Below, in pieces: positions 1 through 10,595 of a DNA stretch of 64,000 bases (its first letter is position 1; each line of letters begins with the position of its first letter). Location of the stretch: positions 372,001 to 436,000 of the forward strand of contig JADJMO010000008.1 of NCBI GenBank assembly GCA_016709545.1. The letters are read 5' to 3'. The DNA comes from Myxococcales bacterium (GTDB taxonomy: Bacteria; Myxococcota_A; Polyangia; Polyangiales; JADJMO01). The translations under genes were made by a program, and so were the position numbers. The notes below the pieces were generated by a model. That model saw only the letters and a program-made list of their open reading frames with translations, had not been told where the DNA came from and did not search any database.

Positions 1-72
1 GCGCGCCTCCGCGGCGGCGGCTGGATCACAGGCGTCGGCGAGCGCGCGCAGCCGGCCGAAGCGAGGGTTCAT
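1..72 (-). CDS. Partial gene, N-terminus only (unknown)
   Basis: An ATG at 72-70 on the minus strand opens a frame that reads MNPRFGRLRALADACDPAAA and stays open to the window edge. It lies only 3 bases after the stop of the J-domain protein gene, so it is probably the next gene of the same transcript. Only 24 codons are visible, which is too few to assign a family. The stretch is Ala-rich and has no signal peptide or membrane segment. Confidence 0.5.
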   Translation of the reverse strand, partial: MNPRFGRLRALADACDPAAAAEAR

Positions 73-75
73 CGC

Positions 76-1746
76 TCACTTCTTCTTGAGGAATCGGCCG
101 AGGAGGGAGTCGTTGCCCTCGTCCTTGCCCTTGCGGTCGCGCTCGTTGCGCATGGTGTAGAGGCGCACCTCGCGCGCGGCCTCCACGTGCCGCGGGTTCT
201 GCTCGGCGATCTCGCGGAAGTCGCGGATGGCGTCGCCCATGCGGCCCGCGGCCTTGAGGAGCATCGCGCGCAGGAACTTGATGCGCTCGCTGCGGGGCGA
301 CTCGGCCAGCGCGACGCCGATCTTGAGCAGCAGGTCGTCGTACTTGCCCGACTCGCGCCGCTCGGGCTCGTTGGCCATGATCCAGCAGTAGAGCGCCACG
401 TGCTCGGGGTCGGTCGGGTCGCCCTCGTAGGCCTGGACCGCGAACGGCTTGGCCTCGGCGAGCTGGTTCTTGCCGACGAAGAACTCCGCCTTCTGGAACG
501 CCGAGTGCGCGGACATCACCCGGTGCACCTCCTCCTGATCGGCGGTGGAGATGCCCGCGGCCAGCGCCTTCTCGTAGTCGGCGCGGCGCGTCGGGTCGGT
601 GAGCACCTGGTAGGCCTCGGCGAGGCGCGTGAAGATCGTGGCGACCTTCTCCTTCTCGTTCGCGAGTTCGGGCGGGAGGCGGTCGGGGTGCCACCGCTTG
701 GCGAGCTGGAAGTAGGCGTTCTTCACCTCCTCGATCGACGCCGCGGCCTCGACGCCGAGCGCCGCGAAGTGGCTCGCGTCCTTCAGCTCGGAGAGCTTCG
801 CCTCGATCTCCGCGCGCCGGCCCGCGTGGGGGTCGGGTCGGGGCTCGCTCCTCGGATCGCGGTCGCTCTTCGGCGCCACCTCGACGGCGCCCTTCTGGAG
901 CGGCGTGCCGATGCGCTTGAGCGCCACCCGGACGACCGGCGAGGGCTGCCGGCCGAGCGCGGGCGGGGGCATCTGCACGGACGGGGGAGCCGGCGCCGCG
1001 ACCGCCACCGGCATCGGCTCGATGTGCTTGAGCAGGAGGAGCCCGTACAGGAGGAGCCGCACCGTTCGCGCGTCTGCCACGTGCGCGTCGAGCACCTGCT
1101 CGATGCTCATCGCCGCGAGGCGAAGGAGCTCGACCACCTCGCGCTCCGGGCGGGTGAAATCGAGGCTGGAGAGCGGCGCGCCCGGCTTGATGCGCAGGGG
1201 CGTGCCCTTGACCCGCTCGAGCGTGGCGTCGGCGTGGGGCATCGAAGGGTGCGCGCGCACCGAGGCGAACACCGCCGGCGTCGGGTCCACCGGGTAGAGC
1301 TCCGGGCCGCCGAACTTGGAGAGGAAGTCCACGTTGTCGTAGTACGCGTAGCGCGTGCTGGGCGGCCGGCTGAACAGGTGCCCGAGCTTGCGAGCGATCT
1401 GGGTGCGCAGGCCCTTCTCGAGGGTGGGTGCGTCGATCTTGCCGGCTGCGAGCAGCACCTGGCCCTGGAGCACGCCGCCCTTGCCGAGCGCCATGAGCGA
1501 CTCGTTGTAGGCGAGGTCTTCGCTGGCGCCGATCTCGAGCAGCACGCGCCCGAGGTGCTCGACCGGGTCGGCGATGCGGATCTTCGCGGGGAGGCCGTCG
1601 ACCAGCGTGAGCACGTCGGCGGCTGCGGCGTCGTCGTCGCCCTCGGGACGGAGCACGAGCGCACCACGCAGCTTCTTGTCCACGCAATAGACCACGAGGT
1701 GCGCGAACGGCGTCTTTCCGAGCACGCCCTGGGCCGTGGGCTCCAT
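76..1746 (-). CDS. PATAN/DUF4388-like and J-domain protein with TPR-like C-terminus
   Basis: A 556-residue cytoplasmic protein. Residues 1 to about 190 resemble the PATAN/DUF4388 region common in myxobacterial signalling proteins, opening with a GVLGKTPFAHLVVY motif. Residues about 250-310 are a Pro-rich, charged linker. Residues about 324-395 form a canonical DnaJ domain with the HPD tripeptide at 353-355, the part that stimulates Hsp70 ATPase. The C-terminal 150 residues are helical and TPR-like. There is no Gly/Phe or zinc-finger region, so this is a type III J-protein rather than a DnaJ chaperone. A role coupling a regulatory module to DnaK is inference. The ATG start is supported by immediate homology of the N-terminal motif. 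Confidence 0.85.
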   Translation of the reverse strand: MEPTAQGVLGKTPFAHLVVYCVDKKLRGALVLRPEGDDDAAAADVLTLVDGLPAKIRIADPVEHLGRVLLEIGASEDLAYNESLMALGKGGVLQGQVLLAAGKIDAPTLEKGLRTQIARKLGHLFSRPPSTRYAYYDNVDFLSKFGGPELYPVDPTPAVFASVRAHPSMPHADATLERVKGTPLRIKPGAPLSSLDFTRPEREVVELLRLAAMSIEQVLDAHVADARTVRLLLYGLLLLKHIEPMPVAVAAPAPPSVQMPPPALGRQPSPVVRVALKRIGTPLQKGAVEVAPKSDRDPRSEPRPDPHAGRRAEIEAKLSELKDASHFAALGVEAAASIEEVKNAYFQLAKRWHPDRLPPELANEKEKVATIFTRLAEAYQVLTDPTRRADYEKALAAGISTADQEEVHRVMSAHSAFQKAEFFVGKNQLAEAKPFAVQAYEGDPTDPEHVALYCWIMANEPERRESGKYDDLLLKIGVALAESPRSERIKFLRAMLLKAAGRMGDAIRDFREIAEQNPRHVEAAREVRLYTMRNERDRKGKDEGNDSLLGRFLKKK

Positions 1747-1767
1747 CGATCGCGGATGGTAAGAGGC

Positions 1768-2631
1768 TCAGACGTGGAGGTCGAGACCCACGTCTGCCGC
1801 GCGGACGGAGTGGGTCAGCGCCCCGATGGACACGACGTCCACCCCGGTGGCCGAAAGCGCCGGGATGCGCTCGATCGCCACGTTTCCGGACGCCTCGACG
1901 GTCACCTGGTCCCCTTTCTGGGCCCGGACGCGCCGGACGGCCTCCTGGGTCGTCGAATCGTCCATGTTGTCGAGCAAGACCACGTCCGCGCCCGCCGCGA
2001 GGGCCTCGTCGAGCTGCTCGAGGGTGTCGACCTCGCACTCGATGCGCGTGGTGTGGGGCGCGTGGGCGCGGGCGCGCTCGATCGCGGCGCGGACCGACCC
2101 GCAGACGACGATGTGGTTGTCCTTGATGAGCACGGCGCTCCCGAGCATGTCGCGGTGGTTGTGGCCGCCGCCGCACCGGACCGCGTACCGCTCGAGGACG
2201 CGCAGCCCCGGGGTGGTCTTGCGGGTGTCCACGATGCGCAGGTGGCCGCCCGCGGGGATGGCGTCCACGAAGGCCCGGGTCGCCGTGGCGATCCCCGAGA
2301 GCCGCTGCACGAAGTTGAGCGCGACCCGCTCGCCCATCAGCAGCGCGCGCGCGCGGCCCTCGACCCGGAGCAGCGCGCCGCCGGCCGCCACCTTCTCGCC
2401 GTCGACCACGTGGTGCGTGACGCGCACGCCGGGATCGACCCGCGCGAAGACGCGCGCCGCGAGCACGAGCCCGCAAGCGACGATGGGGCCCCGCGCCACG
2501 AACTCGCCGCGCCCCGCGTGATCGGGCGGGATGCACGCCTCGCTCGTGAGGTCGCCGCCGGCCAGGTCTTCGGCGAGCGCGCGGTCGAGGATCGGATCGA
2601 CGAGGGAGGCGAGCGGGAACGCGGGGACCAT
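1768..2631 (-). CDS. nadC: Nicotinate-nucleotide pyrophosphorylase (quinolinate phosphoribosyltransferase)
   Basis: A 287-residue enzyme of the expected NadC length. It converts quinolinate and PRPP to nicotinate mononucleotide, CO2 and pyrophosphate in de novo NAD synthesis in the cytoplasm. Family motifs are all present: EDLAGGDLT near the N-terminus, ERVALNFVQRLSGIAT, the catalytic VDTRKTTPGLR segment, RCGGGHNHR, IKDNH, and a late phosphate-binding region with VEASGN and SIGALTHS. It sits 21 bases upstream of the J-domain gene on the same strand and may share its transcript. No nadA or nadB is visible nearby. Confidence 0.96.
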   Translation of the reverse strand: MVPAFPLASLVDPILDRALAEDLAGGDLTSEACIPPDHAGRGEFVARGPIVACGLVLAARVFARVDPGVRVTHHVVDGEKVAAGGALLRVEGRARALLMGERVALNFVQRLSGIATATRAFVDAIPAGGHLRIVDTRKTTPGLRVLERYAVRCGGGHNHRDMLGSAVLIKDNHIVVCGSVRAAIERARAHAPHTTRIECEVDTLEQLDEALAAGADVVLLDNMDDSTTQEAVRRVRAQKGDQVTVEASGNVAIERIPALSATGVDVVSIGALTHSVRAADVGLDLHV

Positions 2632-2646
2632 GCCCGGTGGTTAGGC

Positions 2647-3320
2647 TCACTTGGTCAGCGTGGCCAGGGCCGCGGCGACCAGCGCCAGCAAGAGGAGCGC
2701 GATCGCGACCTTGCCGAACGAGAGCGGCGCGTCCTCCTCGTCGGGCTCGAAGCGGGGAGGGGGCCTCCGGCTCGCCGGCCGCGAAGAGGGCTTCTGCACG
2801 AGCACCTGCTCGCTCTGTCGCGAGCGCTCGATCGCGTCGACGAGCGCGTCGGCGAACGCGCTGCACGACGGGTAACGGCCCTCGGGATCGAGCTGCAGCG
2901 CGCGCGCGAACGCCTGGTCGACCGCGTCGGCGAGCCCGGGGACCCGCGCCGCGAGCGGGACCTGGCTGCCGGTCGTCATCGAGTCGTGGATCTTGCCCGG
3001 GTCGTCGCCGGGGAACGCGCGGCCGCCGCACAGCGCCTCGTAGAGCACCGCGGCCAGCGAGAACTGATCGGCGGCGACGGTCGGCGGATCGGTCCAGGCC
3101 TCGGGCGCGAGGTAGGCCTTCTGGCCCCGGTGCTCCTCGTCGGCCGGCAGCAGCGTGACGCCCTCTTCTCCCAGCTCGACCCGCGCGGGCACGATCGCGC
3201 CGTCGATCTCGCCCTTCGCGTGCAGCTCGTCGAGCAGCTTGCCGAGCGTGCGCGCGACGTCGACCACCTCGGCGAGCTCGAGGGCGCCGCGCTCGAGTCG
3301 GACGTCGAGCCGCTCGCGGA

Positions 3321-3324
<4 letters not shown>
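2647..3324 (-). CDS. Membrane-anchored degenerate kinase C-lobe (pseudokinase-like)
   Basis: A 225-residue protein starting at a GTG that overlaps the stop of the upstream ABC ATPase (GTGA), with a GGAGGAGG ribosome site just before it. The sequence aligns by eye with the C-lobe of bacterial Ser/Thr kinases: helix E (RTLGKLLDELHAKG), then IDGAIVPARVEL where HRDLKPxNILL is expected, no DFG, then a GQKAYLAPEAW equivalent of the GTPAYMAPE motif and a QFSLAAVLYEALCG helix F. The nucleotide-binding N-lobe is missing. A basic/Pro linker follows, then one C-terminal membrane helix at about 202-222. It is unlikely to phosphorylate anything, and scaffold or sensor is inference. Confidence 0.75.
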
Positions 3325-5329
<2,005 letters not shown>

Positions 5330-5389
5330 CGAAGCCGGGCCGAGCTTACTTCATCGCGGCCGCGCCCGGTGCGCTACCATCGCCGTCCC

Positions 5390-7003
5390 GTGCCCGCGCC
5401 GCCCTCTCTGCCGCCGCCCGCCGGATCGATCGCGCCCCGCGAGGGGTACCGCTCCCTGCTCTCGGGCTCGCGCGAGATGCGGCGCGACCACGCGATCACC
5501 CGCGAGGCCTGGTTCTCCGGTCTCACCGCCGAGCGCAAGGTCGACCTGCTCTTCGAGCTCGAGGTGCTGCTCCGCGGCCTCGCCTGCTTCGCGAATCCGC
5601 GCAACCACCCGGGGCCCCCGCGCCGCACGATCATCGCGGCCGTGGATTTCCGCGAGCCGTTGCGGGTGGCCCGCGAGGGCATGGTCCGGGTGGCGTCCCT
5701 CTCGCGCACGCTGCTCGGCGAGGACGAGCGGGTGTTCGTCTTCCAGCGCTACCTCGAGCAGATGATCCCCGAGGACACGGCGCGGTCCCGGTTCGTCCGG
5801 GCGACGGCGGCCCAGGAGACACCTGAGCAGTCGCTCCTCGCCCTGCGCTACGCGTTCGGCCACCTGGTCGAGATCGTCGACGGCCTGCTCCGCGTGGAGC
5901 GCCTGCCGTTCCGCACGTTCTACGCCACGATGGGCATGCAGCAGCGCGAGGTGGCCCGGAACACCTATTTCAACCCGCTGCGCGCCCTCGAGTTCCGCCC
6001 CGAGCTCGACCGCATCAAGAACCCCGAGGTCTTCGCGCTGGTGCAGTCGGTCCCGGGCGAGGAGGCGCACCGCCTGGTGGCGCTCTCGTTCCTGACCTTG
6101 TTCCGCATGCTCAAGACGCTCGCGCTCGCGGACTCGCTGGTGGAGCTCTCGCACAACGAGCCCACGGCGCTGTACCGGGCGCACCTGGCCCTGGCCGCGC
6201 TGCGGGCCGAGGCGCGGTCGCTGGTCGCGTACCTGCGGGCGCACGCGGGGGCAGAGCTGGCCGAGGGGTTCGAGCGCGAGCTCTTCACGATCAGCAGCAA
6301 GGCGATGCACGCCCGCTACGAGTCGCTGCTCGCCGAGGGCCACCGCCTGGTCGGGATCAAGGCGGCCCTCGAGGGCATCGCCGCGAAGCTGCGGCTCGAG
6401 ATGCGCCGCACGTTCGTGCGCGAGCTGCCGCCGATCGACGCGCAGGAGCCGGCCCCGGAGCTGCGCAAGAAGATCCTCGCGGCCACGGAGTCGCTACGAC
6501 CGGCGCTGCAGTCGATCATCCTGTTCCTCATCCGCGCGCTCGGGGCGCGGCTCGACGCGCACTTCGTGTTCGACGACCTCGCGGCCAAGCGCGAGGTGGG
6601 CGAGCGGCTCCGCAAGGACGTGTGGATGTTCGCGCAGATCGTCCGCGGGTTCGCGGCGAAGGCGGCCATCATCCGCACGCCGGACAAGAGCGACCGCTGG
6701 GCCAGCGTGGAGAGCTTCCGGTTCGTGAAGGAGTTCCTCGGGTACTTCAAGGCGATGGGGTACCCGCTGCTCCGCACGAACGACTACCCCCGGTTCGACC
6801 AGTTCCTGTCGGCCATCGGGTCGCTCGAGGAGACGGACCTGCTGGATCCGCAGCGGATGGGGCGCGTGGTGGAGGAGTGCGAGGCCTTCCATGCGTTCTT
6901 GCTGGATCTGTTCGAGGGGATAGGGAAACGGGAGGAACTTGCCGGAACGCCGTTCGACCGGCGAAGCGCAGCGGAAGCATTGCGGATGTATTTGGGGGGG
7001 TAG
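5390..7003 (+). CDS. Conserved-looking protein of unknown function, helical
   Basis: A 537-residue protein I do not recognise. The chosen GTG start is the first plausible codon after the divergent ABC operon and gives a Pro-rich N-terminus (VPAPPSLPPPAGS); the frame stays open upstream only antisense to the ABC genes. The rest is predicted almost wholly alpha-helical, rich in Arg, Glu and Leu, with no signal peptide, membrane segment or cofactor motif. Codon use matches neighbouring genes, so it is surely coding. A start at the ATG of MRRDHAITREAW, about 30 codons downstream, cannot be excluded. It stands alone, with no operon partner in the same direction. Confidence 0.8.
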   Translation: MPAPPSLPPPAGSIAPREGYRSLLSGSREMRRDHAITREAWFSGLTAERKVDLLFELEVLLRGLACFANPRNHPGPPRRTIIAAVDFREPLRVAREGMVRVASLSRTLLGEDERVFVFQRYLEQMIPEDTARSRFVRATAAQETPEQSLLALRYAFGHLVEIVDGLLRVERLPFRTFYATMGMQQREVARNTYFNPLRALEFRPELDRIKNPEVFALVQSVPGEEAHRLVALSFLTLFRMLKTLALADSLVELSHNEPTALYRAHLALAALRAEARSLVAYLRAHAGAELAEGFERELFTISSKAMHARYESLLAEGHRLVGIKAALEGIAAKLRLEMRRTFVRELPPIDAQEPAPELRKKILAATESLRPALQSIILFLIRALGARLDAHFVFDDLAAKREVGERLRKDVWMFAQIVRGFAAKAAIIRTPDKSDRWASVESFRFVKEFLGYFKAMGYPLLRTNDYPRFDQFLSAIGSLEETDLLDPQRMGRVVEECEAFHAFLLDLFEGIGKREELAGTPFDRRSAAEALRMYLGG

Positions 7004-7060
7004 TGTCGATTTAACGCACACGTTGGGCTACACGCGCCGACACAACCGGCAGGTAGCCCC

Positions 7061-10000
7061 ATGAAGTCCTCTCACCGCCTTGGTTTCGTCGTCTCCACCG
7101 CCGCTCTCTCCTGGTTCCTCGGGGGGTGCGCACAGAACGAATTCGCGACGCTCTGCGACCTCCATCCAGAGCAGTGCTGCGATCTCAACCCCGAGCTCGA
7201 GGTGTGCCGCGACGGCAGCACCGGCGAGACAGGAGAGACCAGCGTCGAGGCCGGCCCCGACACGGGGACGGAGGCCGAGGTCGGCGAGGAGGTAGGGGAC
7301 ACCGGCGACGCCGACGTCGCGCCCGACGCGCCCGACGGCGAGACCGAGACGGGCGGGCCCATCTGCACGAAGGACGAGATCCGCTGCACCGGCGCGACCC
7401 TCGAGCAGTGCTCGAGCGATGGCATGATGTGGCTGACGGTCGCGACCTGCCCGAGCGCCGAGACCTGCGACGCGAAGGCCGGCCGCTGCACCGCGTGCAC
7501 GCCCGACGCGATCCGCTGCGACGGCACCAAGCGCAAGCAGTGCGACAAGTTCGGCAAGGCGGAGCTCGAGGTCGCCACCTGCGACACCCTCGAGCTGTGC
7601 CTCGCGGGCACCGGCACCACGTGCGGCAAGGCGGCCTGCGCGGTGGGCGAGAAGAAGTGCGAGGGCGCGACCGCCAAGGTCTGCAACGCCGGCCGCACCG
7701 GCTTCGACTCGACGCCTTGCGTCTCGGCTGGCCTCTGCAGCGGTGGCGTCTGCGCGACCCCGGCGTGCGCGGTCGGAGAGAAGCGCTGCTCGGGCACCTC
7801 GGCCCAGACCTGCAACGCGGACCGCACGGGCTGGGACACGACGGCCACCTGCGCCACGTCGGCCCTCTGCAGCGCCGGCGCCTGCACCACGCCCGCCTGC
7901 GCGGTGGGCGAGAAGAAGTGCGTCGGCGCCGCGGCGCAGATCTGCAACGCGGACCGCACCGGCTTCGACACGACTGCCACCTGCGCGTCGGCCTCGCTCT
8001 GCAGCGCCGGCACCTGCTCGGGCGCGGTGTGTGCGGTCGGCGAGAAGAAGTGCGTCGGCGCGCTGGCGATGATCTGCAACGCGGCCCGCACCGGCTTCGA
8101 CACGGTCTCGAACTGTGGCACCGCGGCTCTCTGCAGCGCCGGCGCCTGCACCACGGCGACCTGCGCGGTCGGCGAGAAGCGCTGCTCGGGCACCTCGGCC
8201 CAGGTATGCAACGCGGATCGTACGGGCTGGGACACGACGGCCACCTGCGCCACATCGGCCCTCTGCAGCGCCGGCGCCTGCTCGACGGCGGTCTGCGCCG
8301 TGGGTGAGAAGCGCTGCTCGGGCACTTCGGCGCAGGTCTGCAACGCCGGACGCACCGGCTGGGACACGTCGGCCACCTGCCTCACGGCGGGGCTCTGCAG
8401 CGCGGGAGTCTGCGCCACACCTGCGTGCGCTGCTGGTGACAAGCGCTGCTCGGGAGCTCTCGCGCAGACCTGCAACGCGGAGCGCACGGGCTGGGACACA
8501 GTGACGACCTGCGCCTCGGCGGCCCTGTGCGGCGCCGGCGTCTGCACAACGCCCACCTGCGCCAGCGGTGACAAGCGTTGCTCGGGCACCTCGGCCCAGA
8601 CCTGCAACACGGACCTGACGGGCTGGACGACGACGGCCACCTGCGTGACCTCGGCCCTGTGCAGCGCGGGCGCTTGCTCGCCGCCGGTCTGTGCTGCGGG
8701 CGCGAAGCAGTGCTCGGGTACAGCGGCGCAGACTTGCAACGCCGGGCAGACCGGGTGGGACACCACGGCCACGTGCGCGACGGCGGCGCTGTGCAGCGCG
8801 GGTGCGTGCACCCCGCCTGCGTGCGCGGCGACGGACAAGCGCTGCGTCGGTACCGCAGCGCAGTCGTGCAACGCGGACCGGACGGGCTACGTGACCACGG
8901 ACACCTGCGCGACCGCCGCGTTGTGTAGCGTCGGTGTTTGCACGGCACCCGCGTGCGGCGCGGCGGAGAAGCGTTGCTCGGGGAAGAAGGTCCAGACTTG
9001 CAACGCCGACCGGACCGCGTTCGCCGACACGGAAACCTGCGCCATCGACTGCGATGGCGGGAGCGCCGCCGCCTGCCTGAAGGTGACGCAGCTCGTGGCG
9101 GGCGAGCAGCACACATGTGCCTTGATGACCAACAAGACCCTGCGCTGCTGGGGCATCAACGACTCCTGGGGCGCCCTCGGTGTGGCCGGCACCGCACTGC
9201 GCCCGACTCTTGTCAGTGGTGTTTCCAGTGTGGTTGCCTTGACCCTTGCTCCAAACAGTACCGCCGTACTGAAGGCCGACGGGAGCGCGCTATGGTGGGG
9301 GAAGGCCCTGCAAGTGACTACAAGTATTGGACCAACAGCCATTCCTTTCGGAGTAAGCGCAAGCCCTAAGGATATCGCACTAGCCGCAACTCACTTGTGT
9401 ATTAGGGATTCTGACAACTACGTAAAGTGCCTTGGCGGGAACGGCTTTGGGGCGCTTGGCAATGGGACAAAGGTCGACTCCTCGAGTTTGGTTGTTGCGA
9501 CAGGTTCTTTTGGAACAGGCCCGATCGCGGTCGGAGGAGACGCAACCTTCGCAGTCCTTAGTACGACTGACTCGAGGGGCTGGGGTTTCAATGGCAGCGG
9601 ATGGCTTGGTGATCTCAGTACAACTGATCGCGCCTCGCCCGTCCCGACCTACTTGGGCGCAGCGGAGATCCGCTGCGGATCACTCCCAAACCTCTCGTGC
9701 GCACGCTTTCCCAGTGGTGCAGTCAAGTGCGCAGGAGATGCTCCTTTTCTGGGGGCAACGATTACGTCCCCAATCACCATCTCGGGTCTCACCAACACCA
9801 CCCAGCTTGCTGTTGGAAATCTGTCTGCCTGTGCACTGGCCTCGGACTCGACAGTCCGTTGCTGGGGAGATGGAGCGCTAGGTGATGGTGGTGGGTCTTC
9901 CTCGACGCCAGTCGTGGTCACAACCGGGGCTCAAAGTGTGGCGGTAGGGTCTGGGTATGGCTGTGTCCTGTTGACCGATGGCACGACCGTCAAGTGCTGG

Positions 10001-10072
10001 GGACCAAACGTCCATGTCGGAATCGACACAACCACCGGCGTCAGCACGACCCCAGTCGCGGTTCTCTGGTAG
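7061..10072 (+). CDS. Large lipoprotein: Cys-rich tandem repeats plus RCC1-like C-terminus
   Basis: A 1003-residue exported protein. The N-terminus is a lipoprotein signal with a lipobox ending LGGC at about residue 23. A Gly/Glu/Thr/Asp-rich linker follows, then about 13 repeats of roughly 44 residues, eleven of them close copies of the type CAVGEKRCSGTSAQTCNADR, each with six cysteines likely to be disulphide-bonded outside the cell. From about residue 680 the protein becomes an RCC1/BNR-like beta-propeller with CALxxxGxxxCWG repeats. This arrangement suits a cell-surface adhesin or recognition protein, but no ligand can be inferred. GC content and codon bias drop visibly in the RCC1 part. 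Confidence 0.85.
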   Translation: MKSSHRLGFVVSTAALSWFLGGCAQNEFATLCDLHPEQCCDLNPELEVCRDGSTGETGETSVEAGPDTGTEAEVGEEVGDTGDADVAPDAPDGETETGGPICTKDEIRCTGATLEQCSSDGMMWLTVATCPSAETCDAKAGRCTACTPDAIRCDGTKRKQCDKFGKAELEVATCDTLELCLAGTGTTCGKAACAVGEKKCEGATAKVCNAGRTGFDSTPCVSAGLCSGGVCATPACAVGEKRCSGTSAQTCNADRTGWDTTATCATSALCSAGACTTPACAVGEKKCVGAAAQICNADRTGFDTTATCASASLCSAGTCSGAVCAVGEKKCVGALAMICNAARTGFDTVSNCGTAALCSAGACTTATCAVGEKRCSGTSAQVCNADRTGWDTTATCATSALCSAGACSTAVCAVGEKRCSGTSAQVCNAGRTGWDTSATCLTAGLCSAGVCATPACAAGDKRCSGALAQTCNAERTGWDTVTTCASAALCGAGVCTTPTCASGDKRCSGTSAQTCNTDLTGWTTTATCVTSALCSAGACSPPVCAAGAKQCSGTAAQTCNAGQTGWDTTATCATAALCSAGACTPPACAATDKRCVGTAAQSCNADRTGYVTTDTCATAALCSVGVCTAPACGAAEKRCSGKKVQTCNADRTAFADTETCAIDCDGGSAAACLKVTQLVAGEQHTCALMTNKTLRCWGINDSWGALGVAGTALRPTLVSGVSSVVALTLAPNSTAVLKADGSALWWGKALQVTTSIGPTAIPFGVSASPKDIALAATHLCIRDSDNYVKCLGGNGFGALGNGTKVDSSSLVVATGSFGTGPIAVGGDATFAVLSTTDSRGWGFNGSGWLGDLSTTDRASPVPTYLGAAEIRCGSLPNLSCARFPSGAVKCAGDAPFLGATITSPITISGLTNTTQLAVGNLSACALASDSTVRCWGDGALGDGGGSSSTPVVVTTGAQSVAVGSGYGCVLLTDGTTVKCWGPNVHVGIDTTTGVSTTPVAVLW
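7637..9085 (+). repeat. Tandem 132-bp coding repeats (Cys-rich units)
   Basis: Eleven consecutive units, the first 129 and most of the rest 132 bases long, lie in frame inside the surface lipoprotein gene. Each encodes a unit beginning CAVGEK or CAAGDK and ending near LCSAGACTTPA. Neighbouring units are highly alike at DNA level, with recurrent cores such as ctctgcagcgccggcgcctg, so copy-number change by recombination or slippage is likely. Two more diverged units precede them from about 7364. Confidence 0.9.
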
Positions 10073-10595
10073 AGTCGTCGCTGTCCAAGCCCCCGTCATT
10101 CGCTTGGATCAGCAGGTCGCCAGGCATGGATTCCGCGGTTCCAGTCTGGCCGACGCAGCAAAGCTGATGCTGTCACCCAGGTCGGCACTGGCAACCGTAG
10201 GTGGAGCATTGTGCGAGTGTGCACTCGCCAATCCGTATCCAAGAGAGCCGCTTGCGTGAGCGCCTGAGATCCGGCAGGCACGCGGCCGCCCTTGTCGCGG
10301 TGCGGTCTACGCGTTCGCTACGGCGGCGCGGGCCGCCTTCCGCGAGCCCTTGCGTGATCCCAGAACCAGGGCGCGAATGGCGCAAACTCAAGCCCATGGT
10401 CGGCGGGCCCGTACCGAAAGACGCTTGACTGGTCTCGAGGTCGGCCTAGAGCCTGCACGACGCAACGAGGGGCGAAGAGGCAACGGGCGGGCGGCAAGTC
10501 TTGACCATCGAAGCCGCAGAACAGCGATGGTCTGGCGGGGGCTCGTTCCACGCCGGCGTTGGCGCACTCAACTGTGCTGTCAGGTCAGGCGGCCT
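10073..10595. other. Intergenic gap between convergent genes, no gene seen
   Basis: This 523-base gap separates the ends of two convergent surface-protein genes. Short open frames exist on both strands but none has a ribosome site, a coherent composition or recognisable protein features. GC content is lower than in surrounding housekeeping genes and matches the atypical 3-prime portions of both flanking genes. I see no clear hairpin-plus-T-run terminator. Confidence 0.6.

Noticed and set aside
7637..9085. Regularly spaced repeats that could suggest a CRISPR array
   Set aside because: The 132-base units are in frame, code for Cys-rich modules and have no unique spacers.
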